Shown here piece after piece: positions 34,393-42,760 of a DNA stretch of 64,000 nucleotides. Both the position numbers and the translations under genes were made by a program. The stretch is from Marinobacter salicampi (lineage in GTDB: Bacteria; Pseudomonadota; Gammaproteobacteria; Pseudomonadales; Oleiphilaceae). The notes below the pieces were generated by a model, which saw only the letters and a program-made list of their open reading frames with translations, ran no database searches and had not been told where the DNA came from. How positions within the stretch are numbered: position 1 is the stretch's first letter; every line of letters starts with the position of its first letter. Location: the NCBI RefSeq assembly GCF_011074795.1, contig NZ_JAAMPF010000009.1, forward strand, positions 1-64,000, in the 5' to 3' direction.

Positions 34393-34740
34393 ATGAAATC
34401 TGCAATCACAGCCGCCATATGGGCGAGCATCTTTTGTCTGGGAATTGGATCAGCATTTGCCGACGCCCAGGACATGACCAGCATGCAACTGGCTGAGGAA
34501 AAGAAGTGCACGGCTTGCCATGCCATAAAGAAAAGCGAACCGACGTCGGTAGCGCCATCCTTCCTGAGTATCGCGCAACGATACTCGATGGACGAATCCG
34601 ATCGGCTGGTTCAGGTTGTGCTGACCGGCGGCGAGGATCACTGGGGCCGCGCAGAAATGCCGAATATGGGTGATATCACTGACGTCAGCCGTAGCGAGGC
34701 AGAAAAGCTCGTGAAGTGGATTTTGGAGATGGAAGAGTAA
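34393..34740 (+). CDS. Periplasmic class I cytochrome c
   Basis: 115 residues with a signal peptide (IFCLGIGSAFADA). The heme motif CTACH is at residues 39-43 and the probable axial Met is in GRAEMPNMGD near residue 92. Single-heme c-type of the cytochrome c5/c552-like small class. The ATG follows GAGGG. Its position after betA suggests an electron acceptor for that membrane dehydrogenase, but the separating repeat and gap leave this an inference. Confidence 0.85.
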   Translation: MKSAITAAIWASIFCLGIGSAFADAQDMTSMQLAEEKKCTACHAIKKSEPTSVAPSFLSIAQRYSMDESDRLVQVVLTGGEDHWGRAEMPNMGDITDVSRSEAEKLVKWILEMEE

Positions 34741-34743
34741 AGC

Positions 34744-34788
34744 AACCCGCACAGAGCCTCAGACAATGCCAGGGCGTGAGTGCGGGTT
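34744..34788. terminator. Possible bidirectional hairpin between convergent genes
   Basis: AACCCGCAC and its exact complement GTGCGGGTT, separated by 27 bases. It lies between the cytochrome c and HMG-CoA reductase stop codons. The long loop and lack of a T-run make it uncertain. Confidence 0.35.
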
Positions 34789-34821
34789 GGGCTTGAGCGC
34801 GTAACTGGGTCAATCAGACCA

Positions 34822-36384
34822 TCATTGGCGGCCAGGGTCGTTGCGGCCATACTGATCATGGCTCGATACCCAGTCCAGGGATGAAATCGCAGCCCCCAGC
34901 GAAATTTCGCCGGCAAGCACGGTGCCGGCAATGATTTCTGCGAATTTTCTCACCTTGCCAACGCCCGCGCAGCCCATGATTTTCAGACCTTCCTGCTGAG
35001 TGGGCAAACCTGTTCCACCGCCACAGGTACCAACGATCAGCGAGGGCAGTGTGATCGAAATGTAGAGGTCTTTCTCAGCCGTGAGCTCGGTGTAAAGCAG
35101 GCCGGTTGAGGATTCCGCCACATTGGCTACGTCCTGTCCGGTCGCGATGAATATTGCTGTGATCGCGTTGGCCGCATGACAGCCGTTGTTGTTGGCGCCG
35201 GAAATCAGGGTGCCGATATTGGCTGCTTTGGAGTGTCGGTAAAGGGACTCGGTGTCGGCATCCATTACGTTACGCAATACGTCGCGCCTGACGGTCACTT
35301 CCGCTGTCACGCGCTTTCCACGGGTACGCATCGTATTGATCATTGATGCTTTCTTGTCAGTGGCGAAATTTCCTTCCAGGAAGAACTCTACAATCCTGTC
35401 CTGCTGGTAGTTGCTCATGATCCAGTTGCAGGCCGCAAAGGTGGCTTTGCCGACCATGTTCATGCCAGCAGCGTCGCCGGTGGTAAAATTAAAACGCGTA
35501 AATGCGAACTTGTTGGTCAGGTAGTAATCGACGTATTTCAGTTTTACGAATGGGTCAGACTCACCACAGACTTCCCTGATTTCGTCGGTTTTCCCGGCCA
35601 GCCAGTCGGCGAACCGCCTGGCGCTGGCTGCATCCTCGAAAATGAAAACCGGTGCTCGCTGCATGTTGTCGCCAACCACCGCGCATTTCACTCCGCCGCT
35701 TTCATTGATAACTCTCATGCCACGGTTATAGGACGCCACCAGCGTTCCTTCCGAAGTGGCAAGGGGCACATAGAATTCGCCATTGGCGTTCTCTCCCTCT
35801 ATCCGTAACGGACCGGCAAGACCCATTGGCACCTGAGCCACCCCAATGAAGTTCTCAATATTGCCCCGGGCAGCATGGGTATCAAATGAGCAGGCAGAAA
35901 TATGCTCAAGCGTAACGCCGGTCCGGTCGCGCACGAATGCCTGGCGAGCCTCGACGATTGAGCTGTCGTAGTCGTCTTCATCGTCCCGTGGGATGGCGTC
36001 GGGAGACCTTCCACGGCCACCGAGTTCGTCTTCGACACTGAATTCAAGAAGTCCAAACTCCTCGGTTTCAAATGCCAAAGTCAGTTGGTGGCGGCCTTCC
36101 TCAAGCGGCTCCGTAGCGAGATCAAAGATCAGCAGGGTGCCGAGCGGAAAGTTCATCGGGCCATCGGCTCCGACTTTTTCCGCGTCCAGGACATCTCCCG
36201 AGTCAGGAGTGATATGTATCCGCTCAAGACCAAGCGCCTCGCCGTTGAGCTCGAGCCGCTTGATGCGTGTCAACTTTGCTGGGGCCAGACGATTTTTGAG
36301 GGAAAAGCGAACCCCGCTATCGGAATTCCTGAGGCTCGAACGATTATAAAGATTCGCTAGGTTTACTTCGGAGCTGAGTGACAT
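34822..36384 (-). CDS. HMG-CoA reductase with an extra N-terminal domain
   Basis: 520 residues. The catalytic part (about 150-520) has class I motifs: ENFIGVAQVPMGLAGPL, catalytic Glu in ATSEGTLVAS, Asp in TGDAAGMNMVGK, Lys in TDKKASM, NGCHAANA, GTCGGGTGLPTQ and a His in WVSSHDQYGR near the end. It makes mevalonate from HMG-CoA with NAD(P)H. Residues 1-120 form a separate beta-rich domain (FSLKNRLAPAKLTRIKRLEL, then LLIFDLATEPLEEGRHQLTL) that I tentatively compare with the DUF6379/C-glycoside deglycosidase beta family. Most gammaproteobacteria use the MEP route, so this gene is likely acquired. The start follows AGGGAA. Confidence 0.85.
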   Translation of the reverse strand: MSLSSEVNLANLYNRSSLRNSDSGVRFSLKNRLAPAKLTRIKRLELNGEALGLERIHITPDSGDVLDAEKVGADGPMNFPLGTLLIFDLATEPLEEGRHQLTLAFETEEFGLLEFSVEDELGGRGRSPDAIPRDDEDDYDSSIVEARQAFVRDRTGVTLEHISACSFDTHAARGNIENFIGVAQVPMGLAGPLRIEGENANGEFYVPLATSEGTLVASYNRGMRVINESGGVKCAVVGDNMQRAPVFIFEDAASARRFADWLAGKTDEIREVCGESDPFVKLKYVDYYLTNKFAFTRFNFTTGDAAGMNMVGKATFAACNWIMSNYQQDRIVEFFLEGNFATDKKASMINTMRTRGKRVTAEVTVRRDVLRNVMDADTESLYRHSKAANIGTLISGANNNGCHAANAITAIFIATGQDVANVAESSTGLLYTELTAEKDLYISITLPSLIVGTCGGGTGLPTQQEGLKIMGCAGVGKVRKFAEIIAGTVLAGEISLGAAISSLDWVSSHDQYGRNDPGRQ

Positions 36385-36506
36385 TTCCCTGTCCTCCTTC
36401 GCTGGGGCGGCAGTCAGGATCTATTCCCGCGCTGGTCGTCTAATCCTACATCAAGGAGTCTGAGGCGGGAATGCTCAGAGACAGGGAGCAGAAGCAATGA
36501 CAGCAG

Positions 36507-36532
36507 TGAAACCGGGACAGATCTATTTTCTG
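36507..36532 (+). repeat. Dispersed repeat, forward copy
   Basis: GAAACCGGGACAGATCTATT followed by TTC, an almost exact consensus copy in the roughly 300-base gap between HMG-CoA reductase and the phosphodiesterase. The rest of that gap holds nothing I recognise. Confidence 0.75.
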
Positions 36533-36688
36533 TTGTTAGCAGGAAAGAGTTTTACCAAATCGAGCGCCAAAGAGGCCAAGCCACCAGAAGACCTGTATTT
36601 TTATAATTACTTTCAGCCGAGAAAAAGGAAACGCTGTAAGTTAACCTGACACAGAAGAGTTAATTGAAGGGCTAGAGGGGGCGTAGGC

Positions 36689-37144
36689 ATGCAAATTGGC
36701 GTCATTGCAGATACCCACAGCAAAATGCGCCCCGAAGCCCTGGAGGCATTGGAAGGCTCGGACCTGATCCTGCACGCCGGTGACGTTGGGCGGGACGAGG
36801 TTCTGGACGCGTTGGAGGCGATCGCGCCGGTGGTTGCGATTCGTGGCAATATTGATAAAACAGGCCGCGCAGTGAACCTGCCCGATGTCCAGCGTCTGGA
36901 ATTTCTCGGCCATGCTTTCTACATGCTCCACGACGTCAAAACCCTCGACTTCGATCCCCAGGGCCGTTACCGCGTGGTGATCGCCGGCCACTCCCACAAG
37001 CCCCGTAACGAATGGGTTGGCGACGTGCTTTACTTCAACCCCGGTGGCGCCGGGCCCCGGCGTTTTACTCTACCGATCACGGTAGGTCGGCTTGAGGTGT
37101 GTGCAGATCGTGTGGCGGGTGAAATCATCGAGTTGCCGGTCTGA
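36689..37144 (+). CDS. YfcE/MJ0936-family metallophosphoesterase
   Basis: 151 residues, cytoplasmic. The calcineurin-like two-metal motifs are complete: VIADTHS (Asp7, His9), LHAGDVG, IRGNIDK and the C-terminal VIAGHSHKP. Small phosphodiesterases of this group act on model and cyclic phosphodiesters; the natural substrate is unknown. A monocistronic gene. Confidence 0.85.
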   Translation: MQIGVIADTHSKMRPEALEALEGSDLILHAGDVGRDEVLDALEAIAPVVAIRGNIDKTGRAVNLPDVQRLEFLGHAFYMLHDVKTLDFDPQGRYRVVIAGHSHKPRNEWVGDVLYFNPGGAGPRRFTLPITVGRLEVCADRVAGEIIELPV

Positions 37145-37265
37145 TCAGTTCGGCCCGGCTTCTGCTGTACCCAGGCGTTGTCGAAAACATTAGCTCGCGG
37201 GCTGTAACGACGCCGGGAAATTGAAGACTTCGAACACTTTTTGGTCAGTCGCAGCCATCGGTTTT

Positions 37266-37832
37266 TCAGGTCATCCCCAGCAGCTCCTGCAGCATGCTGT
37301 AGCTCAATCCCCATATGCAGACCCCCCGGTAGCAGCAACAGGGCATGTTCAGGGTGCCGAGGCGTGTGCGCCAGGGAAGCTGGCTCTGGTTCTCTCGGGC
37401 GGCGAGATAGTCCAGGGGAACCCAGACCACCCGCTCGACTTCATGGTTGAGCGAGACGGTCTTTGGCCCCACCCACTCGAACACATAGGGGGTGACCACC
37501 ATGGGGCGCCAGCGGCTGTGGTGGCGGGTGATCAGGTCTGATAACCGGCCCTGATAGCGGCCGTGGTGGTGCAGATCAATGCCGGTTTCTTCCTGTGTTT
37601 CTCGCTCGGCGGCGGCCCGGGCGGAGGCGTCTTCAGGTTGCAGCCGCCCACCGGGGAAGGCCATATCGCCGGACCAGGGGTCGCCCTCCCGATGGGCCCG
37701 CTGGATAAACAGCAATTCCTTGCCGCCGGATTCCGACCGTCGGAGAATCAACGCGACGGAGGCCCGGGCGAATCTTCGCCGGAACGGTATTTTATGAGGG
37801 CGCATTCGGCTGAGCCAGGATTTAGCGCGCAC
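37266..37832 (-). CDS. NUDIX hydrolase, CoA pyrophosphatase-like
   Basis: 188 residues. The NUDIX box runs GGRLQPEDASARAAAERETQ then EETGI, near residues 64-86. The preceding REGDPWSGDMAFPGG resembles the CoA-diphosphatase (UPF0035) signature, with changes. The C-terminus (CIWGLSYSMLQELLG) is also seen in NudL. It would hydrolyse CoA or another nucleoside diphosphate derivative. The start ATG is at 37832; an alternative lies a few codons in. Confidence 0.75.
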   Translation of the reverse strand: MRAKSWLSRMRPHKIPFRRRFARASVALILRRSESGGKELLFIQRAHREGDPWSGDMAFPGGRLQPEDASARAAAERETQEETGIDLHHHGRYQGRLSDLITRHHSRWRPMVVTPYVFEWVGPKTVSLNHEVERVVWVPLDYLAARENQSQLPWRTRLGTLNMPCCCYRGVCIWGLSYSMLQELLGMT

Positions 37833-37898
37833 AGAAATCGTTCCTCTGGTGGTGGGGGCTATAGTTAAGCATATTCCCAGTCTCGGGGGATTGCCTGA

Positions 37899-38891
37899 TC
37901 ACTCCGGCGACCACACCTCCCCATGCTGCATTACCCGAAATTCCAACTCGCTGATCCCTTGTCTCTCCAGTGCCATCCGCAGCCGCCTTGGTGGCTCGTC
38001 CATGGGTTCGTCGGTCAGTGCGAAGGTACCCCAGTGCATGGCTATGGACTGGCTGGCGCCAATGTCCTGGTGAATCCTGACCGCCTCTTCCGGCGCCACA
38101 TGTACCGGGGCCATGAACCAGCGGGGGTCATAGGCGCCGATGGGTAGCAGCGCCAGGTCAATGGGCGCAAACAGTTCGCCAATGACCTGAAATATCCGTC
38201 CATAACCGGTATCACCGCCGAAATAGAACCTGAAGCCGTCCATGTCCAGCAGCCAGCTACACCAGAGCGAGGTGTTGGTGTCGGTGGCGGTTCGTCCACT
38301 AAAGTGCTGGGCTGGCAGGCAGAAGGCTTCGTTTTTGCTGTCCAGTGGCGTTGACTGCCACCAGTCCAGTTCCACCAGATTCTGTATGCCGCACTTCTCG
38401 AACCAGCGTCGCAGGCCGATGGGGATACAGAAGCGCAGGTTATCACCGAATCGTCGGTGCAGCTGACGCACCGTTGCTTCGTCGAGGTGGTCGTAGTGAT
38501 TGTGGGATACCAGTACCAGGTGGATCGGCGGCATGTCCGCCACCGTCAGGGCGGGTGGCGTAAACCGCCTCGGCCCGACCAGACGGAAGGGGCTGGCCCG
38601 GTCCGATAACACCGGGTCAGTCAGTACGTTCAGGCCCCGATACTGGAACAGGAATGACGCATGCCCAAGCCAGGTCAGTTGCGGCGCTGCCGGCGGGTCA
38701 ATCAGCAAGTGGACGTCGGGACGCAGTAGCGTGTAGCGTTTACCCTTCGGGAAACGGCGGCCGGGGGCGAGTTGCCAGCGCAGAAAATCTCCAAGTCCAC
38801 GGCGCGGAACAGGCTCCAGGTTTCGGTACCTGCCGCCGTGGCAATGGGGTTCGGCGGCGAGGGCGGCGAGGCGTTCACGGTCGATGGTCAT
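37899..38891 (-). CDS. Metallo-beta-lactamase-fold hydrolase (NAPE-PLD/UlaG-like)
   Basis: 330 residues, no signal peptide. The zinc motif SHNHYDHLD is near residue 153, LTWLGHASFLFQYRGLNVLT near residue 92 marks the first strands, and further ligands occur in FYFGGDTGYG and SIAMHWGTFALTDEP. This subgroup resembles N-acyl-phosphatidylethanolamine phospholipase D, which would fit a lipid phosphodiesterase, but bacterial members are mostly uncharacterised. It is divergent from radD. Confidence 0.8.
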   Translation of the reverse strand: MTIDRERLAALAAEPHCHGGRYRNLEPVPRRGLGDFLRWQLAPGRRFPKGKRYTLLRPDVHLLIDPPAAPQLTWLGHASFLFQYRGLNVLTDPVLSDRASPFRLVGPRRFTPPALTVADMPPIHLVLVSHNHYDHLDEATVRQLHRRFGDNLRFCIPIGLRRWFEKCGIQNLVELDWWQSTPLDSKNEAFCLPAQHFSGRTATDTNTSLWCSWLLDMDGFRFYFGGDTGYGRIFQVIGELFAPIDLALLPIGAYDPRWFMAPVHVAPEEAVRIHQDIGASQSIAMHWGTFALTDEPMDEPPRRLRMALERQGISELEFRVMQHGEVWSPE

Positions 38892-38904
38892 GTCTCGGGC
38901 TCAC

Positions 38905-39007
38905 TGGCAAAAACCGGAAAAAAAGTTTTTGGGCTCTCAGGTAACGACACTGGTATTTGCTAGTATGGCTGCCTTTTCATCCGGATAGCGATCAGGCACT
39001 GCAAAAT
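38905..39007. repeat. Composite repeat upstream of radD (partner at 29041-29145)
   Basis: A worn GGCAAAAACCGG box, then a block starting CAGGTAACGAC with TAGTATGGCT, CCTTTTCATCC and GGCACTG in the same order and spacing as 29041-29145. It fills the divergent promoter region between the metallo-beta-lactamase gene and radD. Confidence 0.55.
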
Positions 39008-39059
39008 GAATGCTTCACTCAAGATGAATGCTCCACTCTAGATGAATGTTCCTTTCAAG
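39006..39059 (+). repeat. 18-bp triplication spanning the radD start, with an 11-codon upstream frame
   Basis: Three 18-base units start with ATGAATG at 39006, 39024 and 39042. The third is the radD start. The first two read in the same frame as MNASLKMNAPL and then a TAG that directly precedes the radD ATG (TAGATG). The upstream frame therefore ends exactly where radD begins, which allows reinitiation. Confidence 0.7.
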
Positions 39060-40820
39060 CTGAGGCCTTACCAGCAGGAGGCGGTGGATGCCACCTTGAG
39101 GCATTTCCGCCAGTCCGATGACTCTGCCGTTATCGTGCTGCCGACCGGTGCCGGCAAGAGCCTGGTTATTGCCGAGCTGGCCCGTCTGGCCCGGCGCAAA
39201 ATTCTGGTGCTGACCCACGTCAAGGAGCTGGTGGAGCAGAATCATGCCAAATACCAGAGCTACGGGCTGGAAGGCGGCATCTTCTCCGCCGGGCTGAAAC
39301 GCAGGGAAAAACAGCATCAGGTGACCTTTGCCAGCGTGCAGTCGGTAGCGGCGAATCTCGATCAGTTCAAAGATGAATACTCGCTCGTCATTATCGATGA
39401 GTGCCATCGGGTCAGCGGTGAGGAAACCAGCCAGTATCAGCGGATCATCGAGCTGCTGCGGCAACAGAACGATGCCCTCAAGGTGCTCGGGCTGACCGCC
39501 ACACCCTATCGTCTGGCCATGGGCTGGATCTACCGCTATCACTACCGGGGTTTTGTTCGCGGTTCTGGTGAAGAGCAGGACAAACCCTTTGTGCACTGCA
39601 TCTATGAACTGCCGTTGAGCTACATGATCAATCGGGGCTATCTCACCCGGCCTGAGCTGGTGAATGCGGCGGTGGCGCAATACGATTTTTCTGCGCTTTC
39701 CCAGGACCGCTTTGGCGAATACGCCGAGAAGGATGTCAACCAGCTGCTGGGCAAACACAAGCGGGTGACCCGCGCCATCATTGAGCAGGTGATGGAATTG
39801 GCCGCTGAGCGCAAGGGGGTGATGATCTTTGCGGTCACGGTGGACCATGCGAGGGAGATCACCGGTTATCTGCCGGAGCAAGAAACTGCCCTGGTGACCG
39901 GCGCGACCGATCTGAAGGACCGGGATTTGCTGATCCAGCGCTTCAAGCAGCGGCAATTGAAATATCTGGTCAATGTGTCCGTGCTCACCACAGGCTTTGA
40001 TGCGCCCCATGTGGACTTTATTGCCATTCTCCGCCCTACCCAGTCGGTCAGCCTGTATCAGCAGATTGTTGGCCGTGGTCTTCGTCTGGATCAAGGTAAA
40101 ACCGACTGCCTGGTGATTGACTACGCTGGCAATCAGGTGAATCTGCATCACCCGGAGGTGGGCGAGCCGAAACCCAACCCCGACACTGAGCCGGTGCAGG
40201 TGTTCTGCCCGGGCTGTGGCTTTGCCAACATCTTCTGGGGCAAGACAGACAGCGAGGGCAGTGTGATCGAGCACTACGGGCGCCGTTGCCAGGGTCTGCT
40301 GGAGCCTGCGCAAGGGACTGAACCCGCCAGGCAGAATGGGCGCCCGCAACAGTGCGATTACCGTTTCCGTTTCAAGGCGTGTCCCCACTGCGGGGGCGAG
40401 AATGACATTGCGGCCCGCATCTGCGGGCATTGCCACCAAGCGATTATCGACCCCGATGATCAGCTACGGGACGCCCTGAAACTCAAGGATGCCATGGTGA
40501 TCCGCTGCGCCGGGATCACGTTAGGCATTATTGATGGCAGCAAACTGAAGATCTCCTATCACGGTGAAGATGGGGAAGAGCTCAGCGAGTCGTTTGATTT
40601 CAGCAAGCCGGCGCAGCGCCACGTCTTTAACAAACTGTTCGGACGTCGTTTGGCGAATGGCCAGGCACCGAAAGCGTTCAGCCGAGCGAAGGAGGTGCTG
40701 GAGATGCAGGCCCAGTTGCCGGCGCCGGATTTTGTGATCGCGCGAAAGCAGAAGCACTATTGGCAGGTGCAGGAGCGGATTTTTGATTATCAGGGTGGCT
40801 ATCGTAAGGCGTGTAAATAG
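39042..40820 (+). CDS. radD: RadD-family DEAD/DEAH helicase (YejH-like)
   Basis: 592 residues, like E. coli RadD (586). Superfamily 2 motifs: Walker A PTGAGKS near residue 33, DECH in VIIDECHR near 118, GLTATPYR near 148, [10 protein letters not shown] near 315 and [10 protein letters not shown] near 342. The C-terminal zinc ribbons carry CPGCGFAN near 388 and CPHCGGEN...CGHC near 446. RadD aids RecA-dependent double-strand break repair. The start is the last of three in-frame ATGs in an 18-bp triplication; the earlier two are cut off by TAG. The stop codon TAG lies in a reverse copy of the dispersed repeat. Confidence 0.87.
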   Translation: MNVPFKLRPYQQEAVDATLRHFRQSDDSAVIVLPTGAGKSLVIAELARLARRKILVLTHVKELVEQNHAKYQSYGLEGGIFSAGLKRREKQHQVTFASVQSVAANLDQFKDEYSLVIIDECHRVSGEETSQYQRIIELLRQQNDALKVLGLTATPYRLAMGWIYRYHYRGFVRGSGEEQDKPFVHCIYELPLSYMINRGYLTRPELVNAAVAQYDFSALSQDRFGEYAEKDVNQLLGKHKRVTRAIIEQVMELAAERKGVMIFAVTVDHAREITGYLPEQETALVTGATDLKDRDLLIQRFKQRQLKYLVNVSVLTTGFDAPHVDFIAILRPTQSVSLYQQIVGRGLRLDQGKTDCLVIDYAGNQVNLHHPEVGEPKPNPDTEPVQVFCPGCGFANIFWGKTDSEGSVIEHYGRRCQGLLEPAQGTEPARQNGRPQQCDYRFRFKACPHCGGENDIAARICGHCHQAIIDPDDQLRDALKLKDAMVIRCAGITLGIIDGSKLKISYHGEDGEELSESFDFSKPAQRHVFNKLFGRRLANGQAPKAFSRAKEVLEMQAQLPAPDFVIARKQKHYWQVQERIFDYQGGYRKACK

Positions 40821-40838
40821 CTCCGTCCCGGTTTTTCC
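40814..40838 (-). repeat. Dispersed repeat, reverse copy at the radD stop
   Basis: TAAATAGCTCCGTCCCGGTT on the plus strand. The TAG is the radD stop codon. Confidence 0.65.
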
Positions 40839-40903
40839 TCGGCGTTGTCTTTCTTCTATAGTGATATGGACAATGGATTCAGCTCAATACCGGTAAGACG
40901 CGA

Positions 40904-42616
40904 ATGAAAAAACATGCGATAGGGTTGCTGGTCGTTGCTCTCATGTTTTCCAGCCTGTGCGTGGCGCAGACGGAAGACAAAGAGTTGCGATGGTTTACCA
41001 TCGATTCGGTGAATGTCGGGCTCGATGAGCCCCCCGAGGCGGTCAAGCGGCAGACGCCCCGCGAGTCGGTCCGGAGCTTTCTCCAGCTTACCAAACAGCA
41101 GGACTTCGACGCGGCGGTGCACCTTCTCAACCTTTCCGAGCTCAGCGCTGCAGAACAGCGCGAGAAGGGGAGTGAGTTAGCCAGGCAACTTGCCGCCGTT
41201 CTCAGGCGTGGCGAGTGGATCGATACCTCTGACTTGTCCGGCCGGCAGGATGCCGCCATTGTAGATCCCTCGGGGAAAAATCCCCGGGCTGGGCAACCAC
41301 GACGCAGTCTCCAGCTCGCCTCACTCCGTGCCGAAGGGCAGTCCTATGATATTCGCCTGGCCCGATACCGGGTGGGCGAAGAGAACCCCGTCTGGTTGAT
41401 CACGCCGGACAATCTGTCCTCTGTCCCTCTGCTTTATGAAGAATACGGCCCCTCCTGGCTGGAAGAGCATGTGCCGCAGCGTTTCAAGTCAACGTTTGGC
41501 GCGCTCCAGATCTGGGAGTGGATCGCTATTCCAGTTTTCCTGCTGGGCGTAGGCTCGGTGGGGTGGCTCGTTCATCGCTTGGTTGGCCTGGCGGCCCGAT
41601 GGCTACCCTCCGGCTCACCCAGCATCTTCGCCGGCGAGATCAAGCTGCCCATGGCGTTAGTTGTCATGACGCTCGTGGCCCAGGCCCTTCTCAATTACGT
41701 GGTGTCCTTCTCGGCCGTGGCGACGACGGCTTTACGCATACTGCTGATCACCATCCTGGCCTGGGGCATCGGAGTCATCGCGCTGCGTTTCGTGGACGTC
41801 ATCCTGCTGAAAATAAAGCGACGTCTGGTGGGAGAAATCGATGACACCAAACCCCGGGATGAACGCAAGTTATTGACATCGCTCTATGCGTTGCGTCGAG
41901 GCATCATCCTGGTGGCGGTTGTCGCGGTCACCATCTACATACTGTCGCAGATCGCACTTTTCGAGGCGCTGGGCATCACCCTTCTGGCCTCGGCCAGTAT
42001 CCTGACGGTTCTGCTGGGCATTGCCGGTCAGGCGGTGCTGGGTAACATTCTCTCTTCATTTCAAGTGTCGCTCGCCAAGCCCATACGGATTGGTGACCTG
42101 ATCGTCTTCGAGGATAAATGGTGCTATGTGGAAGGCATCTTTTATACGTTCATTCGTTTGAGAACCTGGGATGAACGCCGTTTGGTTGTACCGGTCCAGT
42201 ACTTCACTTCGAAGCCCTTCGAGAATCTGTCGGTCAAGAGTGCCAAAATGTACAGGATGATTGAGTTGGCGCTTCATCTGAATGCCGACATCGAATGCCT
42301 GAGGGAGAAATTCAAGGAGTTCGCCGAGGCAGAAAAAAACGTCATCGAGCACCACAAGCTCTCGTGCTTTGTCACTGCACAGACTGAGGCGGTCCAGAAG
42401 GTCTCATTCTACCTCATGACTTCCGAGCCCTTTGCCGGCTGGGAGGCAGAAATGAATGTCCGTGAGAAGTTGCTGGGATTCATCCGCGACAACCATCCCG
42501 AGTGGTGGCCGAGAGAGGTGGTGGTCGCCAGCCACCAGGACATCGCTCGCGGGGAAGGGCCAACTGCCAGCCCGACGGTCGTGGCAGACGGCCCCAGCAC
42601 AGAAGACTCAACGTGA
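40904..42616 (+). CDS. MscS-family mechanosensitive channel, large form
   Basis: 570 residues. A signal peptide (IGLLVVALMFSSLCVAQ) leads to a periplasmic domain of about 180 residues, then four or five membrane helices (about 205-390). The MscS pore helix is near residue 370 (ILTVLLGIAGQAVLGNILSS), followed by the beta domain (SLAKPIRIGDLIVFEDKWCY) and an alpha-beta vestibule. Such channels release solutes on hypo-osmotic shock, consistent with the osmolyte uptake systems nearby. The start has only a weak ribosome site. Confidence 0.85.
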   Translation: MKKHAIGLLVVALMFSSLCVAQTEDKELRWFTIDSVNVGLDEPPEAVKRQTPRESVRSFLQLTKQQDFDAAVHLLNLSELSAAEQREKGSELARQLAAVLRRGEWIDTSDLSGRQDAAIVDPSGKNPRAGQPRRSLQLASLRAEGQSYDIRLARYRVGEENPVWLITPDNLSSVPLLYEEYGPSWLEEHVPQRFKSTFGALQIWEWIAIPVFLLGVGSVGWLVHRLVGLAARWLPSGSPSIFAGEIKLPMALVVMTLVAQALLNYVVSFSAVATTALRILLITILAWGIGVIALRFVDVILLKIKRRLVGEIDDTKPRDERKLLTSLYALRRGIILVAVVAVTIYILSQIALFEALGITLLASASILTVLLGIAGQAVLGNILSSFQVSLAKPIRIGDLIVFEDKWCYVEGIFYTFIRLRTWDERRLVVPVQYFTSKPFENLSVKSAKMYRMIELALHLNADIECLREKFKEFAEAEKNVIEHHKLSCFVTAQTEAVQKVSFYLMTSEPFAGWEAEMNVREKLLGFIRDNHPEWWPREVVVASHQDIARGEGPTASPTVVADGPSTEDST

Positions 42617-42653
42617 TGCGCTATTTTGATCGGTTCAGGCTGGAGGGGAAGGA

Positions 42654-42683
42654 GCGCAGGTTCGAATCCTGACTTGCCGACCA
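42654..42683 (+). other. 3' fragment of a tRNA-Pro gene (island attachment-site scar)
   Basis: Contains a T-arm (GCAGG-TTCGAAT-CCTGA), an acceptor 3' strand CTTGCCG, discriminator A and an encoded CCA. An acceptor 5' strand of CGGCAAG would identify tRNA-Pro. No matching 5' half or anticodon arm exists upstream; the mscS stop lies only 38 bases away. Such 3' fragments are the classic trace left by tRNA-integrating islands (family knowledge). Confidence 0.65.
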
Positions 42684-42696
42684 CAATAGCATTGCG

Positions 42697-42731
42697 AAAA
42701 AGGACCGGCCCATAACCTGGCCGGCCCTTTT
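42697..42731. terminator. Bidirectional terminator
   Basis: AAAAGGACCGGCC, an 8-base loop, then GGCCGGCCCTTTT. The stem has one mismatch, with A-run and T-run flanks so it works in both directions. It follows the tRNA fragment and ends the convergent ggt gene. Confidence 0.75.
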
Positions 42732-42760
42732 CGTTCAGAGAAAGACTTACGTATTGCGGC

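Noticed and set aside
21831..36360. attL/attR of an integrated element
   Set aside because: The 45-bp repeats are direct, but no integrase lies between them and one copy is inside a coding sequence with no tRNA. I report the repeat without calling it an integrated element.
39015..40439. 474-codon open frame on the minus strand
   Set aside because: Antisense to radD, which has complete helicase motifs and zinc ribbons. The antisense translation has no recognisable domain.
42609..42683. A complete tRNA-Pro gene
   Set aside because: Only the T-arm and acceptor 3' strand are present. No CGGCAAG 5' strand, D-arm or TGG anticodon is found in the 75 bases upstream.
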